This document shows positions 51,627 through 59,308 of a DNA stretch of 64,000 nt, one piece after another. Made by a program: the position numbers and the translations under genes. The stretch is from positions 1-64,000 of the forward strand of contig CANQUC010000008.1 of NCBI GenBank assembly GCA_947626945.1. Reading direction: 5' to 3'. Below the pieces are notes generated by a model. The model worked only from the letters and a program-made list of their open reading frames with translations, had not been told where the DNA came from and ran no database searches. Numbering within the stretch: the stretch's first letter is position 1; every line of letters begins with the position of its first letter. This stretch comes from an uncultured Lachnospiraceae bacterium (GTDB lineage Bacteria > Bacillota > Clostridia > Lachnospirales > Lachnospiraceae).

Positions 51627-53066
51627 ATGGAAGATAAACGCTATTTTGACAGCTCCACGGAGGACGAGGAGCTTCCCGAAAAAAAAGAGGAAGAGATGGC
51701 AGAAACAGAAAAAGATGAGGACCAGGACGAGTATGAAAAGGTCTGCATGGTATGCCGGCGTCCGGAAAGCAAGGTAAAGCACATGATCGAAATGCCCGAT
51801 CATCTGTACATCTGCTCCGAGTGCGCTCAAAAGACGATGGAGCCTTTCATGACAGGCGAGCTGGATCTGTCCCGTCTCTTTGAAAATATGCCGGCCAATG
51901 TAAGTATGATCCAATTTACAGGCCCTCCTGTGGGAGAAGTGCCTCAAAGACAGCGGATCAAAAAGAAAAAGCCCAAGGAGGAGCCCAAGCTGCCTTTGGA
52001 GGAGCGTCTTCGCAGAATCCCGGCGCCCCATCAGATCAAGGCGCAGCTGGACGAATATGTGGTAGGACAGGAGCGGGCAAAGAAGATCATGTCCGTCGCC
52101 GTTTACAATCACTACAAGCGCGTGGAGTCCGGCACCATGGACGACATTGAGATCGAAAAATCCAACATGCTCATGGTGGGGCCTACCGGCAGCGGGAAGA
52201 CCTATCTGGTGAAAACGCTGGCCAGGCTGCTGGAGGTGCCGCTTGCCATTGCGGACGCCACTTCCCTGACGGAAGCCGGTTATATCGGCGACGATATTGA
52301 AAGCGTGGTCACAAAGCTTCTGGCCGCGGCGGATAACGACGTGGAAAAGGCGGAGCGGGGAATCATTTTTATTGACGAAATTGACAAGATTGCCAAAAAG
52401 CGCAATGCCAACCAGCGGGATGTAAGCGGGGAAAGCGTGCAGCAGGGTATGCTGAAGCTTCTGGAAGGCAGCGAGGTGGAAGTGCCTGTGGGGGCCAACA
52501 GCAAGAACGCCATGGTGCCCCTGACCACTGTCAACACGAAAAACATTCTGTTTATCTGCGGCGGCGCGTTCCCGGATCTGGAGGAAGTGATCAAGGAGCG
52601 GCTGAACAAGCAGGCGTCCATTGGCTTCCGGGCAGATCTGAAAGACAAATACGATCATGACAGGGATCTGCTTCAGAAAGTGACTGTAGAGGATCTCCGC
52701 AATTTTGGCATGATCCCGGAGTTTCTGGGAAGACTTCCGGTGATCTTTTCCCTGGACGCCCTTACAAAAGAGATGCTGGTGAAGATTTTAAAAGAGCCCA
52801 AGAATGCCATCTTAAAACAGTACCAGAAGCTCCTGGCGCTGGATGAGGTGAAGCTGGAATTTGAGGACGGCGCTCTGGACGCCATCGCGGAAAAAGCCAT
52901 GGAGCAGGATACCGGCGCGAGAGCGCTGCGGGCGATCATTGAGGAGATCATGCTGGACATCATGTATGAGATCCCCAAGGACGACAACATCGGACAGGTG
53001 ATCATCACAGAAGAATACATAAGAGGAAAGGGCGGGCCCAGGATCATCACGAGAGGCGGCATGTAA
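51627..53066 (+). CDS. clpX: ClpX-type ATPase with acidic N-terminal extension
   Basis: A 479-residue AAA unfoldase. A Lys/Glu-rich segment of about 40 residues precedes the ClpX zinc domain (CMVC ... ICSEC). The Walker A GPTGSGKTY, Walker B IIFIDEIDKI and the IGF loop (SIGFRADL) needed for docking on ClpP are present. It is longer than standard ClpX because of the acidic N-terminus. The start at 51627 has CGAGGA. No clpP is next to it. Confidence 0.88.
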   Translation: MEDKRYFDSSTEDEELPEKKEEEMAETEKDEDQDEYEKVCMVCRRPESKVKHMIEMPDHLYICSECAQKTMEPFMTGELDLSRLFENMPANVSMIQFTGPPVGEVPQRQRIKKKKPKEEPKLPLEERLRRIPAPHQIKAQLDEYVVGQERAKKIMSVAVYNHYKRVESGTMDDIEIEKSNMLMVGPTGSGKTYLVKTLARLLEVPLAIADATSLTEAGYIGDDIESVVTKLLAAADNDVEKAERGIIFIDEIDKIAKKRNANQRDVSGESVQQGMLKLLEGSEVEVPVGANSKNAMVPLTTVNTKNILFICGGAFPDLEEVIKERLNKQASIGFRADLKDKYDHDRDLLQKVTVEDLRNFGMIPEFLGRLPVIFSLDALTKEMLVKILKEPKNAILKQYQKLLALDEVKLEFEDGALDAIAEKAMEQDTGARALRAIIEEIMLDIMYEIPKDDNIGQVIITEEYIRGKGGPRIITRGGM

Positions 53067-53123
53067 CCGTTCTGTTTTGGAAAAAGCCGCATAAAATGAT
53101 AAAAATGTTTTGTGGAGGCTTTT

Positions 53124-54827
53124 ATGGCCATGGATCCGGAAGAATGCCGCCGCCAGGCTCTTTCTGACGCGTATTATGATTTTATCGGCGACCTTCAGGA
53201 GCAGTCTGTGTTCAATCAGATACTGGAGGAGGAGTATTGTGTGCAGCGGATCAGCGAGCAGTATGTGGTGCTCTATTATCAAAGCGACAACGGGCAGACG
53301 CTGCTGTTTGAATCGCCCTACGGGGTAGTGCCCAAGTGTTATGGGCTGGCGGATACGGAAAGCCTGAACGCTGCCGGGATTGACCGTATTCAGCAGTATC
53401 CGGGGCTGGAGCTGACAGGCAGGGACGTGCTGCTTGGTTTTGTGGACACCGGGATTTCCTATGAGAACCGGGTGTTTCGCAAAAAAGACGGGACAACAAG
53501 AATCGCGGGAATTTGGGATCAGGAGGATCAGTCGGGGACTGTTCCCCCTGGTTTTTTTTATGGAAGCGAATATTCCAGGGAACAGATCGATCTGGCCCTT
53601 ACAAAGGAAGATCCATTGTCTGTGGTGCCGTCTGTGGACGCCATAGGACACGGCACCTCGGTGGCGGCCATTGCGGCGGGAAGCCCCGTGCCGGAAGAAA
53701 ATTTTTCCGGAGCCGCGCCAGAGGCGGACATTGCGGTGGTAAAGCTGAAACAGGCAAAAAAGAATCTGCGGGATTTTTATCTGATCCGGGAAGACGCGCC
53801 GGCCTATCAGGAAAACGATATCATGCTGGGCGTTTTATATCTTCAGCGGCTGTCCTACCGGCTGCAAAAGCCCCTTGTGATCTGTCTGGCCCTTGGCACC
53901 AACCTGGGGGATCATGGAGGAAATTCTCCTCTAGGAGTTCTGTTAAACCAGATCAGCCGCCTGCGCTCCCGCTCTGTGGTTGTGGCGGCGGGAAATGAAG
54001 CCAACGCCGGCCATCATTTTCATGGGGTGGTAGACAGCATGGAGGAATATCAGGATGTGGAGATCCGGGTAGGACCGGGGGAACGGGGATTTCTCATGGA
54101 GCTGTGGAGCGCCACTCCGGAGCTGTACGCGGTATCGATTCTGTCCCCGTCGGGAGAACGGCTGCCGCGGGTGCCCGTAGGCCTGAGCCGCGTGGAGGAA
54201 TACCGGTTTCTGTTTGAAAACACGCTTCTGCAGGTCAAATACCAGATCCCGGAAAGCACCTCGGGGGATTATCTGGTGCTTCTGCGGTTTGAAAATCCCA
54301 CGGCCGGGATCTGGACCATACGGGTCTATCCGGTCCGCAGAAACACCGGAGACTACCATATATGGCTGCCCATCACCGATTTTCTCTCTTCGGAGACTTA
54401 TTTTCTCCGGTCCTCCCCGGATGTGACGCTGACAGAACCCTCCGGCGCGCAGCGGGTGATCACCGTGGGAGCCTACGATTCCTTTAACAACAGCATCGAC
54501 ATCAACTCCGGGAGAGGATACAGCAGAACCGGCGCCATCAAACCGGAGCTGTGCGCCCCGGGGATAAATGTGCTTACCGGTCTTCCCGGGGACCGTTTTG
54601 GAAGAAGAAGCGGCACAAGCATGGCGGCGGGAATCACCGCGGGAGCAGCGGCGCTTCTTCTGGAATGGTTCTGGGCAAGAGATATAGACAGCATTACCAA
54701 CGCGGATCTGAAGGGATTTCTGATCGGCGGCACAACAAGGGAAGCCGGACGTACCTATCCAAACAGAGAATGCGGGTATGGCAGCCTGGATCTGTACAGA
54801 ACATTTGAGGAACTGCGGATCCGGTAG
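53124..54827 (+). CDS. subtilase (S8) with intact triad
   Basis: A 567-residue serine protease without a signal peptide. Catalytic Asp (GFVDTGIS, about residue 108), His (AIGHGTSVA, about 176) and Ser (GTSMAAG, about 499) are in order, so it is likely active. A large insertion of about 200 residues separates His and Ser, as in CspA/CspB-type clostridial subtilases. GGAGG lies upstream of the start at 53124. It follows clpX by 57 bp. Confidence 0.88.
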   Translation: MAMDPEECRRQALSDAYYDFIGDLQEQSVFNQILEEEYCVQRISEQYVVLYYQSDNGQTLLFESPYGVVPKCYGLADTESLNAAGIDRIQQYPGLELTGRDVLLGFVDTGISYENRVFRKKDGTTRIAGIWDQEDQSGTVPPGFFYGSEYSREQIDLALTKEDPLSVVPSVDAIGHGTSVAAIAAGSPVPEENFSGAAPEADIAVVKLKQAKKNLRDFYLIREDAPAYQENDIMLGVLYLQRLSYRLQKPLVICLALGTNLGDHGGNSPLGVLLNQISRLRSRSVVVAAGNEANAGHHFHGVVDSMEEYQDVEIRVGPGERGFLMELWSATPELYAVSILSPSGERLPRVPVGLSRVEEYRFLFENTLLQVKYQIPESTSGDYLVLLRFENPTAGIWTIRVYPVRRNTGDYHIWLPITDFLSSETYFLRSSPDVTLTEPSGAQRVITVGAYDSFNNSIDINSGRGYSRTGAIKPELCAPGINVLTGLPGDRFGRRSGTSMAAGITAGAAALLLEWFWARDIDSITNADLKGFLIGGTTREAGRTYPNRECGYGSLDLYRTFEELRIR

Positions 54828-54850
54828 GGATGTTATACATCCAATCTTTT
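54828..54850 (+). terminator. weak terminator-like hairpin
   Basis: GGATGT (54828-54833) and ACATCC (54837-54842) with a TAT loop, then CTTTT. A 6-bp stem, weak. Confidence 0.4.
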
Positions 54851-54869
54851 GTGCCCGTGCCTGTGGAAA

Positions 54870-55394
54870 TCAAAGACAGGTTTCCGGCTGGGGATAATCC
54901 ACGCCAAAGGTTTCCACTTCCATAGTCCGGATCACCTGTCTGGTTAAAGGCGCGTCCTGAAAATTGGTGGGAGTTTCCGCGATCCGGTTTACCGCGTCCA
55001 TTCCCTCTGTCACTTTGCCGAAAGCGGCATAGGCGCCGTCCAAATGAGGCGCGTCTTTGTGCATGATGAAGAACTGGCTGCCGGCGCTGTTGGGGTGCAT
55101 GGCCCGCGCCATAGACAGCACTCCCGCCTGGTGCCGCAGGTCATTTGGCCGTCCGTTCTGGGCAAATTCTCCCACGATGGAATATCCGGGGCCACCCATG
55201 CCGGTTCCGTCCGGACAGCCGCCCTGGATCATAAAGCCTTTGATGACCCGGTGAAAAGTCAGTCCGTTGTAAAAGCCACGGCGGATCAGAGAAATGAAAT
55301 TATTTACCGTGTTGGGAGCGATCTGGGGATACAATTCCGCCTTGATCACATCATTGTTTTCCATTGTAATGGTGACAACAGGATTTTGTGCCAT
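54870..55394 (-). CDS. cyclophilin-type peptidyl-prolyl isomerase
   Basis: A 174-residue cytosolic PPIase. The cyclophilin blocks FHRVIKGFMIQGG, QPGSQFFI-like AGSQFFIMHKD and HLDGAYAAFGKV are present. The length is usual. GGAAGA precedes the start; the reverse-strand promoter is at 55456-55428. Confidence 0.94.
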   Translation of the reverse strand: MAQNPVVTITMENNDVIKAELYPQIAPNTVNNFISLIRRGFYNGLTFHRVIKGFMIQGGCPDGTGMGGPGYSIVGEFAQNGRPNDLRHQAGVLSMARAMHPNSAGSQFFIMHKDAPHLDGAYAAFGKVTEGMDAVNRIAETPTNFQDAPLTRQVIRTMEVETFGVDYPQPETCL

Positions 55395-55427
55395 AGTAAG
55401 TCTTCCTTTCTATATATTGTAGTTCCT

Positions 55428-55456
55428 ATTGTAGCGGAAAAAAGTCTCGGCGTAAA
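55428..55456 (-). promoter_or_regulatory. cyclophilin gene promoter
   Basis: On the reverse strand TTTACG (55456-55451), 17-bp spacer, TACAAT (55433-55428). Confidence 0.5.
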
Positions 55457-55502
55457 GAGAAAAATTTTTTGACGGAATCTTTGTCAAAAAATACGGAAAC
55501 GT

Positions 55503-55532
55503 TTGACAAATGGGGATTTTTTGTAGTAGAAT
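55503..55532 (+). promoter_or_regulatory. promoter of the dockerin peptidase gene
   Basis: TTGACA (55503-55508), 18-bp spacer, TAGAAT (55527-55532). Confidence 0.55.
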
Positions 55533-55577
55533 GGTGGAAACTTATGTAAACGGGAATTCGTTAAGGAGTGAAAAAAA

Positions 55578-56420
55578 GTGTACAGAAAGACAAAAGCGGC
55601 GGCCTTCTTAACGGTTCTGGCACTTGTATTTTGTCAGGTGCCGGTTATGGCCGATGTGCTGCCGGAATATGAAAATACAGATTTTACCTGGCAGGAAATC
55701 GAAGAGGGAGCAGAGGAATTTCCCGCTGAAACAGAAGAATTTCCCTCTGACATCCGGGAAGATGGGGGGCAGATCAACGAAGAGCGGCAGTATTTTGCCC
55801 AGAGCGACACGGTGAAGACCTATTCCCTGAAAGAAGACGGCAATACCTACCTTGCCCCTAATTTCCAGGTAAAGGAATTTGCCTGCAAGGACGGATCAGA
55901 CCAGATTCTGATCGATTCAAAGCTGGTGGAGATCCTGCAAAAGATCCGGGATCATTTTGGCGCGGCCCTTACGATCACCTCCGGATACCGGACGGTTTCC
56001 CATAACAAAAAGGTGGGCGGCGCAAGCAAATCCTATCATCTTTACGGGATGGCGGCGGATATTAAGGTGTCCGGCCATACGCCAAAAGAGGTGGCCGCCT
56101 ACGCGGAGACCATTGGCGTAAAAGGGATAGGGCTCTACAGCACATGGGTTCATGTGGATACAAGAACCTCCAAATATTTCTGGAACAGCGCAGGCAGCAC
56201 CACATTCTCTCCCGCTACTTTTCAGCAGAGCGCAAAGACCGGGGACGTGGACGGCGACGGATCTGTCAGCGTAAACGACAGCATCCATCTGTTAAAGGCG
56301 ATTGTGGGAATTTTTGATCTGACGCCGGAGGAGAGACAGCGCAGCGACGCCGACGGAAGCGGCGCCATCGGCGTGTCCGACGCCGTCTATATTTTAAAGA
56401 TCGTGGTGAATCTGGTATAG
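55578..56420 (+). CDS. exported M15-type peptidase with C-terminal dockerin
   Basis: A 280-residue secreted protein: signal peptide to about residue 25, an acidic linker, then a peptidase M15A/DUF882-like domain (residues about 90-205) with the zinc ligands His154 and Asp161 in SYHLYGMAADIK and His192 in WVHVDT. Residues 222-280 form a type I dockerin with two calcium loops: GDVDGDGSVSVND and SDADGSGAIGVSD. Thus a predicted peptidoglycan D,D-peptidase-like enzyme is fused to a cohesin-binding module. The start is GTG with AAGGAG. No cohesin is in the window. Confidence 0.87.
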   Translation: MYRKTKAAAFLTVLALVFCQVPVMADVLPEYENTDFTWQEIEEGAEEFPAETEEFPSDIREDGGQINEERQYFAQSDTVKTYSLKEDGNTYLAPNFQVKEFACKDGSDQILIDSKLVEILQKIRDHFGAALTITSGYRTVSHNKKVGGASKSYHLYGMAADIKVSGHTPKEVAAYAETIGVKGIGLYSTWVHVDTRTSKYFWNSAGSTTFSPATFQQSAKTGDVDGDGSVSVNDSIHLLKAIVGIFDLTPEERQRSDADGSGAIGVSDAVYILKIVVNLV

Positions 56421-56518
56421 GGGCACAAAAATAAAAAAATCGGGAGAAGAGGTTGCTTTTGGCAATCTCTTCTTTTATAATTGGTAATAGAATATGCAGG
56501 CCAGAAAGGAAAGAGGAC

Positions 56519-57307
56519 ATGAAAGATACAAAGGTGCTCTGCTTTGCCAACAATAAGGGCGGCAGCGGCAAGACCACAACCTGTTCCAACATCGGCTACG
56601 GGCTTGCCAGTTTGGGAAAACGGGTTTTGATGATCGACGGGGATATGCAGCTGAATCTTTCTCTGTCCCTGTTTCCGGAGGATCAGGTTCTTGCCATGGC
56701 CGGACAGGATCGGAACCTGTATATGGCCATGAAAAAACAGGAGGCGCTGACAGATTACATCGTACATACGCCCTATGAAAATCTGGATCTGATCCCCTCC
56801 TCCACATTGATGAGCGGCATTGAATATGAACTGTTCACCAAGTGGCAGAGGGAGTATATTCTGAAAAAAGCGCTGAAGCCGGTAACAGAGTCCGGGATAT
56901 ACGACTATATCCTTATTGACGCGCCGCCTACTCTGGGAGGTTGGGTCATCAATATCCTCTGCGCCAGCCATGAGCTGATCATTCCGGTGGAGGCCAGCCC
57001 CTGGGGACTGTTTGGACTTGCCAACATGTTTGAGTTTCTGGAGGAGGTAAAGGAGATGACGCCGCAGCTTTCTCTGCTGGGGGTGGTCATTACCAAGGTG
57101 GACACCAGAAAAAATTATTTCAGGCAGACTTTGGAAACCCTGCATCAGATGAAAGAGGTGCCGGTGTTTGATCATTACATCCGGGTAGACAGCAGTATTG
57201 AATGGGCCCAGGACAACAGTCAGCCTGTGATCGCTTACAAAAAGAGCAGCAGAAGCGCCAAAGAATATATGGAACTGGTAAAGGAGGTAGAACAGAAATG
57301 CCGGTAG
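56519..57307 (+). CDS. ParA/MinD-family ATPase
   Basis: A 262-residue deviant Walker ATPase. The P-loop KGGSGKTT has signature Lys13 and Lys18. DGDMQLNLS, LIDAPPTLGG and VVITKVDTRK are the other family blocks. No ParB or parS-like gene was recognised nearby. The partner is probably the overlapping basic protein: the stop at 57305-57307 lies inside the first codons of that gene. AGGAAAGAGG precedes the start at 56519. Confidence 0.9.
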   Translation: MKDTKVLCFANNKGGSGKTTTCSNIGYGLASLGKRVLMIDGDMQLNLSLSLFPEDQVLAMAGQDRNLYMAMKKQEALTDYIVHTPYENLDLIPSSTLMSGIEYELFTKWQREYILKKALKPVTESGIYDYILIDAPPTLGGWVINILCASHELIIPVEASPWGLFGLANMFEFLEEVKEMTPQLSLLGVVITKVDTRKNYFRQTLETLHQMKEVPVFDHYIRVDSSIEWAQDNSQPVIAYKKSSRSAKEYMELVKEVEQKCR

Positions 57308-57894
57308 GAAAGGGAAGCATTGAAAGAGCAACCAGAACATTAAAGGAAGAAAACACAGAACTGGCAGCGTTTACGGAAAAGAAAGAGGAAGCGCCGGTCC
57401 CGGAGGCAGAAGCGAAAAAGCAGCCCGAGGGCAAAGAAGAGACAACGTCCGCGCAGAAGACGCCGGCCAGAAGAGGAAGAAAGCCTGCCGCTGAAAAGAC
57501 AGCGGCAAAGGCGGCAGCGGAGGCCGATAACAAAACAGCGGCCAAGACAGCGGCAGCAAAGACGGCCACGAAAGCCGGAACCAAGACAGCGGCAAAGACG
57601 GCTGCAAAGACCGGAGCCAAAGCAGCGGCGGCAAAGACAGCGGCAAAAGCCGGAGCCAAAGCAGCGGCGGCAAAAGCCGGAGCAAAGACGGCGGCGGCAA
57701 AGACGGCGGCAAAAGCCGGAGCCAAAGCAACAGCGGCAAAGACAGCCACGAAAACGCCGGCCAGGAGAGGAAGAAAGCCTGCCGCCGAAAAAGCGGCTGC
57801 GAAAACGCCGGCCAGGCAGACCAGAGGGGCAAGGAAGCAGCATTACACAAGCGTATCTCATATTTACAGCGCGCTGCCGGTTCATCTGCTTTGA
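57298..57894 (+). CDS. histone H1-like Lys/Ala-rich protein with two RRGRKP motifs
   Basis: A 198-residue basic protein. The N-terminus (MPVGKGSIERATRTLKEEN) is distinct from the rest and could be a ParA-activating peptide. An acidic stretch follows, then a long Lys/Ala/Thr tract made of AAKTAAK-type units, like eukaryotic histone H1 tails and the bacterial AlgP/HctB type. Two RRGRKP motifs (residues 58-63 and 156-161) resemble AT-hook or minor-groove binding sequences. The C-terminus ends YTSVSHIYSALPVHLL. It is translated from AAGGAGG and overlaps the ParA-like gene. DNA binding and ParA coupling are inferences. Confidence 0.8.
   Translation: MPVGKGSIERATRTLKEENTELAAFTEKKEEAPVPEAEAKKQPEGKEETTSAQKTPARRGRKPAAEKTAAKAAAEADNKTAAKTAAAKTATKAGTKTAAKTAAKTGAKAAAAKTAAKAGAKAAAAKAGAKTAAAKTAAKAGAKATAAKTATKTPARRGRKPAAEKAAAKTPARQTRGARKQHYTSVSHIYSALPVHLL
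57524..57755 (+). repeat. Lys/Ala-coding tandem repeat tract
   Basis: Irregular repeats built around GCGGCAAAGAC and GCAAAAGCCGGAGCCAAA units encode AAKT/AKAGAKA. The tract probably varies in length by slippage between strains. It is not a CRISPR array, since units are in frame, of irregular length and without spacers. Confidence 0.75.
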
Positions 57895-57926
57895 CCGGCA
57901 GACGGCAGACATAAGGAACGGGACAG

Positions 57927-59072
57927 ATGAAAAGCTTTGAGATCAAGACAAAGATATATTTCGGCGACAACGCTCTGGATCGGCTCAAAGAGCTGCCCTA
58001 CAAAAAGGTTCTGATCATTACGGATCCTTTTGTGGCGCAGAGCGGCATGCTGCGGATGATCACCTATAAACTGGATGAGACGGATATCGCGTTTGACATC
58101 TTTCAGGACGTGGTGCCGGATCCCCCTGTGGAAAAAGTAGTCCCCGGCATTCAGAAGCTGCTGGATTACAAGCCGGAGGCAGTCATTGCCGTAGGCGGCG
58201 GCTCCGCCATTGACTCCGCCAAAGCCATTAAGGATTTCGCGGTGCAGATCGGCAGGCTGGGACAGATTCCTCTGATCGCCATTCCCACCACAAGCGGCAC
58301 CGGCAGCGAGGTTACGGCTTTTTCCGTAATCTCCGATCCAAAGGCCCACGCAAAGTATCCTCTTGTATCGGACAGCCTGATCCCCGCGGAGGCCATCCTG
58401 GACGCGGAGCTTGTAAAGAGCGTTCCTCCCAATGTGACGGCAGATACGGGAATGGACGTGCTGACACATGCCATTGAAGCCTATGTGAGCACAAGCAACA
58501 ACGAGTTCTCCGCCGCGCTGGCGGAAAAAGCCATTGAAATCTGCGGCACCTTTTTGCTGCGGGCTTATCTGGACGGCAACGACACTCATGCAAGGCAGAA
58601 AATGCACGTTGCTTCCTGTCTGGCGGGGCTGGCTTTCAACAGCTCTTCTCTGGGGCTGAATCATGGAATGGCCCATCAGCTTGGAGGCGCCTTTCACATT
58701 CCCCATGGACGGGCCAACGCCATGCTGCTGCCCCATGTGATTGAGTTTAACAGCGATATCAACATTCACAGCCGCAGCCGGAAAGAATATCTGCCGGCGG
58801 TGCGGAAGTATGTAAACATTGCCCGTATCCTGGGCCTGCAGAATTTTAACACCATTACCACCGTCCGGGCTCTTGTGAACTGGATCCAGTTCATGATGAA
58901 AGAAATGGACATTCCCATTTCCATTTCCCAGTGGGGAAAGGTCACAGAGGAGGATTACAAGGCGGCCATCAGCACCATGGCCGACGGAGCGCTGGCCGAC
59001 GCCTGTACCGCCACCAATCCCCGTAAGGCAAATAAGGCGGACATCATGGAGATCTACCGGAATATCTGGTAA
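57927..59072 (+). CDS. iron-containing alcohol dehydrogenase
   Basis: A 381-residue type III (group III) alcohol dehydrogenase. GGGSAIDSAKAI, PTTSGTGSEVT and the metal-binding His cluster in NHGMAHQLGGAFHIPHG are present. It resembles propanol/butanol-type (PduQ-like) dehydrogenases; no microcompartment genes are adjacent. The start at 57927 follows the basic protein gene by 32 bp. Confidence 0.93.
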   Translation: MKSFEIKTKIYFGDNALDRLKELPYKKVLIITDPFVAQSGMLRMITYKLDETDIAFDIFQDVVPDPPVEKVVPGIQKLLDYKPEAVIAVGGGSAIDSAKAIKDFAVQIGRLGQIPLIAIPTTSGTGSEVTAFSVISDPKAHAKYPLVSDSLIPAEAILDAELVKSVPPNVTADTGMDVLTHAIEAYVSTSNNEFSAALAEKAIEICGTFLLRAYLDGNDTHARQKMHVASCLAGLAFNSSSLGLNHGMAHQLGGAFHIPHGRANAMLLPHVIEFNSDINIHSRSRKEYLPAVRKYVNIARILGLQNFNTITTVRALVNWIQFMMKEMDIPISISQWGKVTEEDYKAAISTMADGALADACTATNPRKANKADIMEIYRNIW

Positions 59073-59151
59073 CGGTATTGTGATTTTTTACAAAAAAATC
59101 CAGCAGACGTCCCGCAAAAAGGACAGAAGCAACAAAGTAAACAAAACTGTA

Positions 59152-59179
59152 TTGACAAAGGACAAAAAAGGACTATAAT
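59152..59179 (+). promoter_or_regulatory. amt promoter
   Basis: TTGACA (59152-59157), 16-bp spacer, TATAAT (59174-59179). Transcription should start about 59186. Confidence 0.75.
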
Positions 59180-59199
59180 GGTCATAAATCAAGCGACGA

Positions 59200-59234
59200 A
59201 GACGTCATGGGTTTACCCGTGGCGTCTTTTTTTG
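59200..59234 (+). terminator. strong leader hairpin/attenuator before the Amt-PII gene
   Basis: AGACG (59200-59204) pairs with CGTCT (59223-59227), joined by a T-G wobble to CATGGG (59206-59211)/CCCGTG (59216-59221) with loop TTTA, and followed by a seven-T run. It begins about 14 nt after the predicted start, giving a transcript of only about 45 nt unless antitermination occurs. It is therefore a plausible nitrogen-responsive attenuator. Confidence 0.7.
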
Positions 59235-59308
59235 TTTGAATCCGGCAGGGAGAACAGACAGAAAAGGCCTGAACGCCTGCCAAAACAAAATGAATGGAGG
59301 TAGTTGTT

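Noticed and set aside
57524..57755. Repeat tract considered as a CRISPR array
   Set aside because: Units are in-frame coding repeats of irregular length with no unique spacers and no cas genes nearby.
57340..57912. Reverse-strand Cys/Arg/Phe-rich ORFs opposite the H1-like gene
   Set aside because: They arise from repeating Lys/Ala codons read backward; low-complexity and without start signals.
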